Positions 16,964 through 25,704 of a stretch of 64,000 bases of DNA are shown here, in pieces. The translations under genes and the position numbers were made by a program. The stretch comes from Bradyrhizobium sp. Tv2a-2 (GTDB lineage Bacteria; Pseudomonadota; Alphaproteobacteria; Rhizobiales; Xanthobacteraceae). Numbering within the stretch: position 1 is the first letter of the stretch; each line of letters opens with the position of its first letter. The stretch covers positions 168-64,167 of the forward strand of contig NZ_AXAI01000014.1 in the NCBI RefSeq assembly GCF_000472425.1, written 5' to 3'. The notes under the pieces were generated by a model, which worked only from the letters and a program-made list of their open reading frames with translations, searched no databases and was not told where the DNA came from.

Positions 16964-17712
16964 CCGACGCGCTGGTGGTCAAGGGCTTGAGCAAGCGCTT
17001 CGGCGGCTTGCGCGCCGTGCAGGACGTTGGTTTCACCGTGAAGGAAAACGAGACCGTGGCGCTGATCGGGCCGAACGGAGCCGGCAAGACCACGAGCTTC
17101 CATCTCATCACCGGGTTCCACCGCGCCGATTCCGGCTCGGTCAAGGCGTTCGGGCAGGAGGTCGTGGGTCTGAAGCCGCACGACGTTTGCGCGCTAGGTC
17201 TCGCCCGCACCTTCCAGGTCGCAAAGCCCTTCGGCGCCATGACGGTGCTTGCCAATGTCATGACCGGCGCCTTTCTGCGCGACCGTCATGTCGCCGCCGC
17301 GCGCGAGCGGGCGCGCGAAGTCATCGATTTCGTCGGCCTGTCTTCGCGCGAAAATACGCCGGCCAAGGATCTCACCACCATCGACCAGCGCAGGCTGGAA
17401 ATGGCACGTGCGCTCGCGACGCAACCGCGCATCCTCCTGCTGGACGAAGTGATGGCCGGGCTCAATCCGGCCGAGATCGACCAGGCGGTCGCGCTGGTCG
17501 GCAAGCTGTCGCAGCGCGGCCTGACCATCGTCATTGTCGAGCATGTGATGCGCGCGATCATGGCGGTCGCGCGCCACATCGTCGTGCTCGACCACGGCCA
17601 GAAGATCGCGGAAGGGGCGCCGAAGGACATCGTGGAAAATCCCGAGGTCGTTCGTGCCTATCTCGGCTCCGGCTACGTTCACGCACCGGCCGGCGGAGGC
17701 CCCCATGCTTGA
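16960..17712 (+). CDS. LivG-type ABC ATPase
   Basis: A 250-aa ATPase. Walker A is GPNGAGKTTSFHLITG; the signature region is TTIDQRRLEMARALATQP, with Asp-Gln-Arg-Arg where LSGG-Q-R would be expected. Walker B is ILLLDEVMAGLNP and the switch His is in VIVEHVM. The LivG trait ALGLARTFQVAKPF is present. The signature lacks the canonical LSGG, a substitution also seen in some Liv ATPases, so activity is still likely. The stop overlaps the next ATG by 8 bp. Confidence 0.9.
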   Translation: MTDALVVKGLSKRFGGLRAVQDVGFTVKENETVALIGPNGAGKTTSFHLITGFHRADSGSVKAFGQEVVGLKPHDVCALGLARTFQVAKPFGAMTVLANVMTGAFLRDRHVAAARERAREVIDFVGLSSRENTPAKDLTTIDQRRLEMARALATQPRILLLDEVMAGLNPAEIDQAVALVGKLSQRGLTIVIVEHVMRAIMAVARHIVVLDHGQKIAEGAPKDIVENPEVVRAYLGSGYVHAPAGGGPHA

Positions 17713-18409
17713 GCTGAAGGGCGTCAGCGCTGCCTATGGCTCGGTGCCCGCGATCTCGCATGTCTCCATCAACATCAATGCCGGCGAAGCCGTCGGCCTG
17801 TTGGGCGCCAACGGTGCCGGCAAGAGCACGACCCTGCGCGCGATCTCGGGGCTTGTGGCGCTAGCGTCGGGATCGATCAGCTTCGACGGCGTCGATGTCG
17901 GCTCGCTCCCACCGCACAAAATTCCAGAACTCGGCATTGCCCATGTGCCGGAAGGACGCCAGGTCTTCCCGGAAATGACGGTGCAGGAGAATCTGGAGAT
18001 CGGTGCATTCGTGCCCAGGGCCAAGGCCGAGCGTGCCAGGACCATGGAGCTCGTCTACGATATCTTCCCCCGCCTTGCCGAGCGCAAGCGTCAGCTTGCG
18101 GGCACGATGAGCGGCGGCGAGCAGCAAATGCTGGCCGTCGGCCGCGGCTTGATGCTGAAGCCAAGGCTCTTGATGCTGGATGAGCCATCACTGGGATTGG
18201 CGCCGGTCATGACCGACGTGACATTCGAGAAGATCGCCGAAATCCACAAGATGGGCACGGCGATCCTGCTGGTCGAGCAGAATGTCAGCCGCGCGCTGTC
18301 CCTGGTCGACCGGGCCTATGTGCTGGAGAGCGGGCGCGTGATCATGCACGGCGACAGCGAGGATCTTGCCAACAACAGGCAGGTGCAGGCGGCGTATCTG
18401 GGGATTTGA
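17705..18409 (+). CDS. LivF-type ABC ATPase
   Basis: A 234-aa ATPase. Walker A is GANGAGKSTTLRAI, the LivF segment is HVPEGRQVFPEMTVQENLE, the signature is MSGGEQQMLAVGRGLM, Walker B is RLLMLDEPSLGLAP, and the switch is LLVEQNV. I chose the ATG at 17705, inside the end of livG. An upstream in-frame ATG at 17654 would add 17 residues and overlap livG by 59 bp. It is the last gene of the operon; a palindromic repeat follows. Confidence 0.9.
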   Translation: MLELKGVSAAYGSVPAISHVSININAGEAVGLLGANGAGKSTTLRAISGLVALASGSISFDGVDVGSLPPHKIPELGIAHVPEGRQVFPEMTVQENLEIGAFVPRAKAERARTMELVYDIFPRLAERKRQLAGTMSGGEQQMLAVGRGLMLKPRLLMLDEPSLGLAPVMTDVTFEKIAEIHKMGTAILLVEQNVSRALSLVDRAYVLESGRVIMHGDSEDLANNRQVQAAYLGI

Positions 18410-18424
18410 GCTCAACCTTGCGCT

Positions 18425-18526
18425 GTCATTCGGGGGCGGACCGACAGGACCGAACCTGGAAATCTCGGGATTCTCAGGTGCGTAATTGCGCACCATAGTT
18501 CGATGCCTTCATCGCCCCAGAATGAC
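18425..18526. repeat. Palindromic repeat between convergent genes, possible bidirectional terminator
   Basis: The arms GTCATTCGGGGGCG (18425-18438) and CGCCCCAGAATGAC (18513-18526) match in 13 of 14 positions. A smaller hairpin lies inside, with GGTGCG (18477-18482) pairing with CGCACC (18489-18494). The element fills the gap between livF and the convergent alkylsulfatase gene. It resembles a common Bradyrhizobium intergenic palindrome I remember. There is no T-run. Confidence 0.65.
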
Positions 18527-18529
18527 GAT

Positions 18530-20479
18530 TCAAGTCACTACCGTCCGCTTCGGCTCGACGATCTCGAACATCCGCGGGAATTCGTCCATCAGCGCCATCA
18601 GTTCGGCCAACCGCATCGCATTGCCCGTGAATGCAATCTTTCCAGCCGCTACCGCCTCGGGAAAACTCGTCTGCTTGGCGATCACCTCGTCCAGCGTCGC
18701 GCGCGCCAGCGTGAAGCTCGCATCGGCCGCTTCGGACTTCGTTCCCTCGCGATAGGTCAGCGCGCAATTCTCCAGCGTAAGCACGAAGCTCTCATTCGTA
18801 TCGCTGAACGTCCAGTTCAGCACGATGTGCTTGCCTTCCGCTTTCGGCCCGTTCAACCGCACGCCGAGCACATCCCATAATTGCGAGGTGCGCAGCGCTG
18901 CCAGCGTCTCGCGCGGCATCGGCGGACGCGGCGGCGCCTTCGGCAGGCCCTGCCGCAACTCCTGCGCCCCGAACAGATAGGCGTTGCGCCAGGTCGAGCT
19001 TTCCGCGGCATAGCCAAGCTGCTCGAACGTGTCGGCAAGCAGCGCGCGTGCGGCCTGGTTGTCGGGATCGGCGAAGACGAGATGGCTGACGGCCTGCGCC
19101 ACAAAGCGAAATTCGCCCTTGGCAAAATCCGCCCGCGCCCGCGCCAGCAGCGCATCGGCGCCGCCCATGTATTCGACGTATTTCTTACCCGCCTCGACCG
19201 GCGGCAGCGGATCGAGATTGACGGGATTGGCGTCATACCAGCCGAGATATTTCTGGTAGATCGCCTTCACATTGTGCCGGATGTGACCGTAATAGCCGCG
19301 ACCATGCCAGGCACCTTCCAGGCTGTTCGGCAGGCGGATGGTTTCGGCGATCTCCGCTGCCGTCAGGCCATGATTCATCAGACGAATGGTCTGGTCGTGC
19401 GCGAATTTATAGAGATCGCGCTGCTGGCGGATCATGGTGTCGATGCGTTCGCGTCCCCACACCGGCCAGTGATGCTGGCCGCACATCGCCTCCGCCTTGC
19501 CGCCCCATAGCGATAACGCCTCATCAAGATATTTCGACCAGGCAAGCGCATCGCGCACATCCGCTCCACGGAATGGCAGCAGGTTGTGGAAATTATGCGT
19601 GCAGTTCTCCGCGAGGTTCAACACCTTGTAACGCGGAATGTAGAAATGCATCTCGGCCGGCGCCTCGCTGTTCGGCGCCATCTGGAATTCGAATGCGACG
19701 CCGTCGATGGTGCGTTTATCGCCGGTTTCCATGATGAGGTCGGTTGGGCGCACCAGCGCCACCGATCCCGCCGCCATCGATTTGCCGAGACCGCAATCGA
19801 CCTGTCCGCGCGGCCCTTTGGCCAAAAACGGCCCGAACTGGTACTGCGCGCGGCGCAGCATCGCCGGCCCCGCGATGATGTTCTCGGAGACCGCGTGCTC
19901 CATGAACAGGTTCGGCGCGATGATTGGCACCTTGCCGCCAGCGAGCACGTCGTCGGTCAGCACGCCGCGCGCGCCGCCCCAATGATCAGTATGGGTATGG
20001 GTGAAGATCACGGCCGCGACCGGCCGCCGACCGCGATGCTTGAAGTAGAGCTCCATTGCGGCACGCGCGCCCTCGATCGACGTCAGCGTGTCCACCACGA
20101 TGACGCCGCTGTCGCCCTCGATCAGCGTCATGTTGGCGATGTCGAGGCCGCGCACCTGGTAGACGCCGGGCACCACCTCGAACAGACCATGATGCATGTT
20201 GAGCCGCGCCTGCCGCCACAGGCTCGGGTTCACCGTCGCCGGCGCCACGGCCTCCGACATGAAACCGTAGGGCTCGAGGCTCCAGACCACCCTGCCCTGG
20301 CTCGAGGTGATCTTCGCGTTCTCGATGGTGCCGAGAAAGCCGCGCGCGGCATCGTCGAAATCGGCGGTGTCGCCGAACGGCAGCGCCTTGAGCATGGACT
20401 CGTGCTGCGCAATCACCGCGTGCGAGGCGGCCTTTGGCGTTTCCTTGGCGGGGGCTTCGCCGGTTGCTGACGTGCTCAT
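18530..20479 (-). CDS. Alkyl sulfatase, metallo-beta-lactamase fold
   Basis: A 649-aa protein of the SdsA1/BDS1 type, which cleaves primary or secondary alkyl sulfate esters with two zinc ions. The metal-binding motif THTHTDHWGG supplies His161, His163, Asp165 and His166. A dimerisation region follows, and a C-terminal SCP2-like lipid-binding domain lies at about 530-645 (KHIVLNWTFSD, NCALTYREGT). No signal peptide is evident, unlike secreted SdsA1. The ATG at 20479 follows GGGAG; an upstream reading frame to 20569 has no ribosome site. It lies 44 bp behind the acyl-CoA dehydrogenase gene and is probably cotranscribed. The released fatty alcohol or ketone could feed beta-oxidation. Confidence 0.87.
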   Translation of the reverse strand: MSTSATGEAPAKETPKAASHAVIAQHESMLKALPFGDTADFDDAARGFLGTIENAKITSSQGRVVWSLEPYGFMSEAVAPATVNPSLWRQARLNMHHGLFEVVPGVYQVRGLDIANMTLIEGDSGVIVVDTLTSIEGARAAMELYFKHRGRRPVAAVIFTHTHTDHWGGARGVLTDDVLAGGKVPIIAPNLFMEHAVSENIIAGPAMLRRAQYQFGPFLAKGPRGQVDCGLGKSMAAGSVALVRPTDLIMETGDKRTIDGVAFEFQMAPNSEAPAEMHFYIPRYKVLNLAENCTHNFHNLLPFRGADVRDALAWSKYLDEALSLWGGKAEAMCGQHHWPVWGRERIDTMIRQQRDLYKFAHDQTIRLMNHGLTAAEIAETIRLPNSLEGAWHGRGYYGHIRHNVKAIYQKYLGWYDANPVNLDPLPPVEAGKKYVEYMGGADALLARARADFAKGEFRFVAQAVSHLVFADPDNQAARALLADTFEQLGYAAESSTWRNAYLFGAQELRQGLPKAPPRPPMPRETLAALRTSQLWDVLGVRLNGPKAEGKHIVLNWTFSDTNESFVLTLENCALTYREGTKSEAADASFTLARATLDEVIAKQTSFPEAVAAGKIAFTGNAMRLAELMALMDEFPRMFEIVEPKRTVVT

Positions 20480-20523
20480 ACGCGTTCTCCCTTGAAGGAC
20501 AGCGAATAAAAAAAGTGGACGGT

Positions 20524-21768
20524 TCACGCGGGATGCGTTGCGAGATAGGGCGAATTGGCGATCGACCATCGCGGCATCGCTTCCATCTTGAAGATCTGCC
20601 GCAGATGGACCTCATCGGGACCATCGCCGATCCGCAACAGCCGCCCCCAGGCAAGCGCCTGGTGGATCGGTGTGTCCTCCGAGCCGCCCATGGCACCGAA
20701 CACCTGCATCGCGCGATCGGCAATCCGCTGCAGCATTGCGGGCACCGCGAGCTTGATCAACGACACATCGCGCCATGCACCGTGATGGCCGGCCTGGTCG
20801 AGCCGCCAGGCGCAGCGGTAGCAGAGCAGCCGCGCCTGCTCGAGTTCGACGCGGGATTCGGCGATCCAGCGCTGCACGGTGTCATATTGAATGACCGGGC
20901 GGCCAAAGGCCGAACGCTCGGAAGCCCGCACCATCATTAGCTCGATCAAGAGTTCGCACAACCCGATCGAGCGCATGCAATGGTGAATGCGCGCAGGCCC
21001 CAGTCGGATCTGAGCGACCTTGAAGCCCTCGCCTTCAGCGCCAAGCAGATTCTCGCGGGGCACGCGGACATTGTCGAAAATGAGTTCGCCGATCGGCGCG
21101 ACATGGTCCTCGCAGCCCATCCAGCGCAGCCTCCGCACCAGACGCACGCCGGGCGCATCCATCGGCACGATGACGCAGGAATGCCGCCGCGTGCGCTCCG
21201 CCCCTCCATCGGTGACGCCAACCACGATAAGGAAGCTGCACTGCGGATGCGCGGCGCCGGTGATAAACCATTTGCGCCCGCTGATGACGTAGTCGCTACC
21301 GTCGCGGACGATCCGCGTGGCGATATTGGTCGCGTCGGATGAGGCGACATCCGGCTCCGTCATGCCGAACGCCGAACGGGTCTCGGCGTTGAGCAGTGGA
21401 TTGAGAAAGCGCTGCTTCTGCGCGGGTGTCGCGCAATTCTGCAGCGCGATCATGTTGGGAACGTCGGGCGCTTGGCAGTTAAAGACTTCCGGCGCCCAGA
21501 ACAGCCGGCCCATGATTTCGGCAAGCGGCGCATAGTCGAGGTTGGAGAGCCGCGTGCCCGGCTCATCGGAGGCGAGTTCAGGGAGAGCGAGATTCCACAG
21601 GCCCCTCGCGCGCGCCTTCGCCTGCAGTTCGGTGACGAAAGGCGCACTCCCGCGTTCGACCGCGACATGGTCGAGCCAGGCGCGGTGACGGGGCAGCACC
21701 TCGGAATCGAAGAACGCCTGCAGCTTCCTGCGCCAGGCTTCGGAACGCGCCGACGGCTCGAAATCCAT
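20524..21768 (-). CDS. Acyl-CoA dehydrogenase family protein
   Basis: A 414-aa flavoprotein. It has the N-terminal helical domain (to about 130), the FAD-binding beta domain (FGMTEPDVASSDATNI, YVISGRKWFITGA) and the C-terminal helical domain (QYDTVQRWIAESRVELEQ; QVFGAMGGSEDTPIHQ). The family oxidises acyl-CoA thioesters and passes electrons to ETF; the chain length is unknown. The start is the ATG at 21768 with a strong GAGGGAGGAA site, eight codons inside the longest frame. It is the first gene before the alkylsulfatase and divergent from an IclR regulator. Confidence 0.87.
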   Translation of the reverse strand: MDFEPSARSEAWRRKLQAFFDSEVLPRHRAWLDHVAVERGSAPFVTELQAKARARGLWNLALPELASDEPGTRLSNLDYAPLAEIMGRLFWAPEVFNCQAPDVPNMIALQNCATPAQKQRFLNPLLNAETRSAFGMTEPDVASSDATNIATRIVRDGSDYVISGRKWFITGAAHPQCSFLIVVGVTDGGAERTRRHSCVIVPMDAPGVRLVRRLRWMGCEDHVAPIGELIFDNVRVPRENLLGAEGEGFKVAQIRLGPARIHHCMRSIGLCELLIELMMVRASERSAFGRPVIQYDTVQRWIAESRVELEQARLLCYRCAWRLDQAGHHGAWRDVSLIKLAVPAMLQRIADRAMQVFGAMGGSEDTPIHQALAWGRLLRIGDGPDEVHLRQIFKMEAMPRWSIANSPYLATHPA

Positions 21769-21871
21769 GTTTCCTCCCTCAAGGAGGGCCATCTAACCGA
21801 ATATTGATACACATTGCAAACTCTGTTTCGATATATTGACATTTTGGCATTTCTAGCCTGATATTTATCGT
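21769..21871. promoter_or_regulatory. AT-rich divergent promoter region (acyl-CoA dehydrogenase / iclR)
   Basis: This 103-bp gap is clearly more AT-rich than its surroundings. It contains a small inverted repeat AAAC-TCT-GTTT (about 21816-21826) and several TATA-like stretches, such as GATATATTGAC. It should hold both promoters and the IclR operator; I cannot fix either one exactly. Confidence 0.45.
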
Positions 21872-22693
21872 ATGGCTGCAGGTTCCCTCCAAAACCCAAC
21901 CACTGCCCGGACCGTTGCCGACGATCCGTCCTTCGCAACGACGCTGGCGCATGGGCTGGACATTCTGGCTGCGTTCCAAACGGCAGGCAGCGAGCTGTCG
22001 AATGCCGATCTCGCAACTCGTACCGGCCTGTCACGCCCGACGGTGTCGCGACTGACATACACTCTGGCGCAACTCGGTTATCTCAAGCGCGACGCGAAGG
22101 GACGCTTTCAGCTCGGGCTCGGGGTGCTGGCGATGGCCTATCCGCTGCTCTCGGCCATCAAGGTGCGGCAGACGGCGCGTCCCCTGATGCGCGATTTTGC
22201 CGCCTATGCCGGGGGCACTGTTTCGATCGCGATGCCGTTCGGCCTCGACTTCATCTATATCGAAACGCTGCGCACCACCGATGCCGTTCCACATGTGCCA
22301 GATGTCGGCTTCTCCAGCTCGCTGGCGCCGACCGCGGTCGGACGCGCGCTGCTCTCGCTCTTCACCAGCGATGAACTCGACGCCTATGTGAAGCGCGTCA
22401 GAGCTGAGCGGCCGCAGGAGGCCGATTATGTCGAGAAACGGACGCTTCCCGATATCGCGCTTTGCAGGGAGCGTGGCTTTGCCATTTCGCTCGGCGAATG
22501 GCGCCGCGAAATCTTTGGCGTTGCCGCGCCGCTGTATCGAACACCGGCGGGCGATTGCCTGTCCGTCAATTGCGGCATTCCCTCGTTTCGCTTCAGCGCC
22601 GAGCAGATCGAGCGCGAATGCGCACCGCGCATCCTGGGGCTCGCCCGCAGCATCCGCTCGCTGGTGGCAAACGACGAACGAATTCCGGTCTAA
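21872..22693 (+). CDS. IclR-family transcriptional regulator
   Basis: A 273-aa regulator. The winged helix-turn-helix lies at about 25-85 (HGLDILAAFQTAG, LATRTGLSRPTVSRLTYTLA). An IclR effector domain follows, with PTAVGRALLSLF, RERGFAISLGEWRREIFGVAAPLY and GIPSFRFSAEQIE. It is divergent from the acyl-CoA dehydrogenase-alkylsulfatase pair, which it presumably controls in response to a small acid. No ribosome site is obvious before the ATG at 21872. A dispersed two-hairpin repeat begins 1 bp after its stop codon. Confidence 0.87.
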   Translation: MAAGSLQNPTTARTVADDPSFATTLAHGLDILAAFQTAGSELSNADLATRTGLSRPTVSRLTYTLAQLGYLKRDAKGRFQLGLGVLAMAYPLLSAIKVRQTARPLMRDFAAYAGGTVSIAMPFGLDFIYIETLRTTDAVPHVPDVGFSSSLAPTAVGRALLSLFTSDELDAYVKRVRAERPQEADYVEKRTLPDIALCRERGFAISLGEWRREIFGVAAPLYRTPAGDCLSVNCGIPSFRFSAEQIERECAPRILGLARSIRSLVANDERIPV

Positions 22694-22694
22694 G

Positions 22695-22789
22695 GCGCGA
22701 TGAGATTTGGTTGAATCGTCATCGCGCTTCAGGTCTCTGATTGAGCATGATCTTTTCGGAAAACCGCTACACACTTTTCCGGATCATGC
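22695..22789. repeat. Two-hairpin dispersed repeat, copy 2
   Basis: Hairpin A is GCGCGATGA (22695-22703) with TCATCGCGC (22719-22727) and a 15-nt loop, the same loop length as copy 1. Element B spans GCATGATC (22745-22752) to GATCATGC (22782-22789), again 45 nt as in copy 1, with inner GGAAAA and TTTTCC. It directly follows the iclR stop and may end its transcript. Confidence 0.82.
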
Positions 22790-22865
22790 TTTAGCCTTTC
22801 ATGGCGCGACTGAACAAGAGCCGCATCGCGCGAACGACGCGGCCCTGAAATGGGGGGAGTAAAGG

Positions 22866-23840
22866 ATGAGCTGCAGCAAAGCCGTCCTTGCGTTGAGCGC
22901 TGCGCTGGCCTGGATTGCCGCCGCGACGCCGGTGCGGGCGCAGAGCGATTACCCGAGCCGGCCGATCCACATCATCGTCCCTTACCCCGCCGGCGGCATT
23001 GTCGACATCGTGGCACGGGCGGTGACCGAGCAGGTCGGACGCGATCTCAAGCAATCCATCGTGGTGGAGGACCGGCCAGGCGCCAACAGCAATGTCGGCA
23101 CGGCGGCGGTCGCGCGCAGCGACGGCGATGGCTACACCTGGCTCGTGACCGGGCCCGCCGTCCTGGCCAATCCCACCCTTTACAAGGACGCCGGCTGGGA
23201 CATCAAAAATTTCAGATGCGTTGGTCTCGCGGTCTGGAATCAGAGCGTTGCGCTGGTGCCGCCGACACTGCCGGTGAAGACACTGGGCGATTTCGTCGAG
23301 CTTGCGCGCTCCGAGCCCGGCCAGTTCAATTTTGGCAATCCCGGCACTGGCTCCTCGATCGATCTCTCCGCACAGAAATTCTTCCGGGTCGCCGACATCA
23401 AGCTGACCAATGTCGGCTACAAGGGCCAGCCACAGGCCCTGATCGACCTGATGACCGGCCTGATGCATTTCGAGATAACCTCGATGGCGTTGGCGCTGCC
23501 GCACATCAAGGAAGGCACGGTGAAGCCGCTTGCGGTGTTCACCGAAAAGCGCGTGGCCGAGCTGCCGGATGTCCCGACCATCGCAGAGGCCGGATTTCCG
23601 GAAGCCGCCTACGTGCCCTGGTACGGCATCTACGTGCCAGCCACGACATCAGATGCACTGACGGCCAAAATCCACGCCGCGATCAACAAGGCGCTGGAAA
23701 ATCCCGAGGTGCAGCGCCAGCTCTCCATCGCCGACATCCCGGGAAAGCCGATGTCGCTGGATGAGCTGGCGGCCCTTATGAACGGCGACTACGAGAAATT
23801 GACCGCCGTGATCAGGGCATCGGGGATCGAACCGCAATAG
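22866..23840 (+). CDS. Tripartite tricarboxylate transporter (TTT/Bug-type) substrate-binding protein
   Basis: A 324-aa periplasmic protein with a Sec signal peptide (cleavage near APVRAQ-type residues 24-26), then YPSRPIHIIVPYPAGGIVDI, the Bug-family start that forms the carboxylate pocket. Further family segments are VEDRPGANSNVGT and GYKGQPQALIDLM. Bug proteins bind carboxylic acids; many have no transporter genes nearby, and none is present here. GGGGGGAGTAAAGG precedes the ATG. It is convergent with the NMT1-type binding-protein gene, 19 bp away. Confidence 0.88.
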   Translation: MSCSKAVLALSAALAWIAAATPVRAQSDYPSRPIHIIVPYPAGGIVDIVARAVTEQVGRDLKQSIVVEDRPGANSNVGTAAVARSDGDGYTWLVTGPAVLANPTLYKDAGWDIKNFRCVGLAVWNQSVALVPPTLPVKTLGDFVELARSEPGQFNFGNPGTGSSIDLSAQKFFRVADIKLTNVGYKGQPQALIDLMTGLMHFEITSMALALPHIKEGTVKPLAVFTEKRVAELPDVPTIAEAGFPEAAYVPWYGIYVPATTSDALTAKIHAAINKALENPEVQRQLSIADIPGKPMSLDELAALMNGDYEKLTAVIRASGIEPQ

Positions 23841-23859
23841 GCGGCCTGCACGCGACGGA

Positions 23860-24864
23860 TCATTTCTTCACCCTGCTCGCGTCCATCTTGATCGATGAAT
23901 CCAGCATTTTCGTCGTGAACGCCGTCCGCACGTCGAACGGCTTCTCCATGCCGAGATAAGTCTGCACCAGCTCGTAGTCCTGCTTCATGCGCTCGCCGTC
24001 GATCCAGCCGAGCGCCCTGGTGGTGGTGAACTCATCCGTCATGAGATATTTGATGCGCTCCCACTGCCGCTGCTGGTTCTCTCTGTCGAGCCCGGATACC
24101 TGGTCGAGCAGCGCCTGCAGGCAGGGCGCGACGTCGGCCACGCAGGCTGCATAGGCCTTCTGGGTGATCTGGACGAAATCGGCAACGAGTTTCGGGTTCT
24201 TTTCGAGAAAAGCACCGTTGACGATCAGCGAGTTGCCGTAAGGGTTGAGCCCGATATCCTTCCAGTTCACGTAACCGAGGTCGGCGCCGAATTCGATCAC
24301 CTTGAGATCATGCTCGTTGTAGAAATCGGAGATGATGTCGACGGTGTGGCTCTTCAGCGCGGCAATCTTGGCGGTCGGCCCGACATTGACGAAATTGACC
24401 GAATCGGGCGCGATCCCCGCCGCCTTGGCGAAGGCCGGCCACATCACGCGCGAGGCATCGCCGGGCGGATTGCCGATCTTGTGGCCGGGAAAGTCCTTCG
24501 GACCGTTCACGCCATAGCTTTTCAGCCAATAAAAGGTCTGTCCGGTATTGGCGTAGATGCTCATCAGCGCCACCACGTCCGCGCCCTTGCTGCGCGCAAC
24601 CAGTGCGGTCGCAAGGTCCGCGACCCCGAACGGCGCCCCGCCGGAGCCGACCTTCAGCGCGGAGACGCCCGAGCCCTTGCCGGTCTCGATGGTGAGATCA
24701 ATGCCGGCCTTTTCGTACCAGCCCTGCGCCTTGGCGTAGTAGAATGGCGAATGATCCGCCGTCGGAGTCCAGTTCAGGGTGAGATTGACGGCCTCGCCGG
24801 CGCGCGAAGGCGCCGCGGGCGCAAGAAGGGCAAGCGCAAGCCCGGCGATCTTCAGGCACTTCAT
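23860..24864 (-). CDS. NMT1/SsuA-type ABC substrate-binding protein
   Basis: A 334-aa periplasmic protein with a Sec signal peptide (MKCLKIAGLALALLAPAAPS, then RAGEAV). LTLNWTPTADHSPFYYAKAQ and GWYEKAGIDLTIETGKGSG are typical of the NMT1/THI5-like and SsuA binding proteins that take up pyrimidine precursors, sulfonates, riboflavin or similar compounds. It is divergent from tetR and belongs functionally with the permease at 25705 and the ATPase at 29409, since a full importer needs all three. The ligand is unknown. Confidence 0.85.
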   Translation of the reverse strand: MKCLKIAGLALALLAPAAPSRAGEAVNLTLNWTPTADHSPFYYAKAQGWYEKAGIDLTIETGKGSGVSALKVGSGGAPFGVADLATALVARSKGADVVALMSIYANTGQTFYWLKSYGVNGPKDFPGHKIGNPPGDASRVMWPAFAKAAGIAPDSVNFVNVGPTAKIAALKSHTVDIISDFYNEHDLKVIEFGADLGYVNWKDIGLNPYGNSLIVNGAFLEKNPKLVADFVQITQKAYAACVADVAPCLQALLDQVSGLDRENQQRQWERIKYLMTDEFTTTRALGWIDGERMKQDYELVQTYLGMEKPFDVRTAFTTKMLDSSIKMDASRVKK

Positions 24865-24945
24865 GGCGACGCTCCTTTTCCGCTAACCGCCCTTGTCGAC
24901 CGTTGTCCTCAACGCTACCAATGCAACAAGGGACTCCTGTGATTG

Positions 24946-24961
24946 TCAACTGGCTGGTTGG
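24946..24961. promoter_or_regulatory. Candidate TetR operator next to tetR start
   Basis: TCAACTGGCTGGTTGG lies 2 bp before the tetR ATG. It matches the perfect palindrome at 25612-25627 in 12 of 16 positions, including both outer half-sites TCAAC and GGTTG. Binding here would block tetR translation signals or transcription and might also affect the divergent binding-protein gene. Confidence 0.5.
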
Positions 24962-24963
24962 AA

Positions 24964-25611
24964 ATGCTCAAACGAAGCTCGAATGGCGGGACGGTGCAGC
25001 GGCGCAATCCGGAAGCAACGCGGCGAAAACTCCTGGTCGCAGCCCGGCACGAATTCGCCGCAAGCGGACTTGCGGGGGCCCGGGTCGACGAGATCGCAGC
25101 GCGCGCCGGCGTCAACAAGCAGCTGGTCTACCATTATTTCGGCGACAAGGACGCGATCTATCTCGCAGTGCTCGAATGGGTCTATGAGGAGATTCGCGAG
25201 CAGGAGCGCAAGCTGAACCTCGAAGGCCTGCCGCCCGAGGCCGCCATTCGAAAGCTGATCGAGGCCTCGTTCGACCACCTCGCCGCCCATCCCGACTTCA
25301 TCGTGCTGCTCAACGACGAGAACCGCGGCGGCGCCCGTCATGTCCGCGGCTCGAAACGGCTGGAGGCGATGCATTCCCCCCTGGTCAGCATGGTCTCGAA
25401 GATCCTCAAGCAGGGCGTACAGAACGGTGCCTTCCGCCGCGGCATCGATCCGGTACAGCTCTATATTTCGATCGCTGCCTTAAGCTATTTCTTCTTCTCC
25501 AACACACCGACGCTGTCGGCAATCTTCGGCAAGGACTTGCGCAGTCCGGCCGCCCAGCGTGCCCGCCGCAAGCATGTGGTCGACCTTGTGATGCAGTCGT
25601 TGCGACCATAA
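24964..25611 (+). CDS. TetR-family transcriptional regulator
   Basis: A 215-aa regulator. The helix-turn-helix (about 15-60) reads RRKLLVAARHEFAASGLAG, VDEIAARAGVNKQLVYHYFG and DKDAIYLAVLEW. A TetR_C domain follows, with FDHLAAHPDFIVLLNDENR and LYISIAALSYFFFSNTPTL. I chose the ATG at 24964; a TTG at 24943 lies inside the putative operator. It separates the divergent binding-protein gene from the permease operon. Two similar palindromes, one at its own start and one just after its stop, make autoregulation plus operon control likely. Confidence 0.86.
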   Translation: MLKRSSNGGTVQRRNPEATRRKLLVAARHEFAASGLAGARVDEIAARAGVNKQLVYHYFGDKDAIYLAVLEWVYEEIREQERKLNLEGLPPEAAIRKLIEASFDHLAAHPDFIVLLNDENRGGARHVRGSKRLEAMHSPLVSMVSKILKQGVQNGAFRRGIDPVQLYISIAALSYFFFSNTPTLSAIFGKDLRSPAAQRARRKHVVDLVMQSLRP

Positions 25612-25627
25612 TCAACCAGATGGTTGA
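25612..25627. promoter_or_regulatory. Candidate TetR operator upstream of the permease operon
   Basis: TCAACCAGATGGTTGA is a perfect 7-2-7 inverted repeat beginning 1 bp after the tetR stop. It lies about 77 bp before the preferred permease start codon. A related site sits at the tetR start (24946-24961), which supports its being the TetR target. Confidence 0.6.
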
Positions 25628-25704
25628 AACGAGGGAAGGACCGCGATAGGTTGAAGGAAGCGCAGCCCGCGGACGGGCGCGACGGAACATCGAGGGAGCA
25701 CCCA

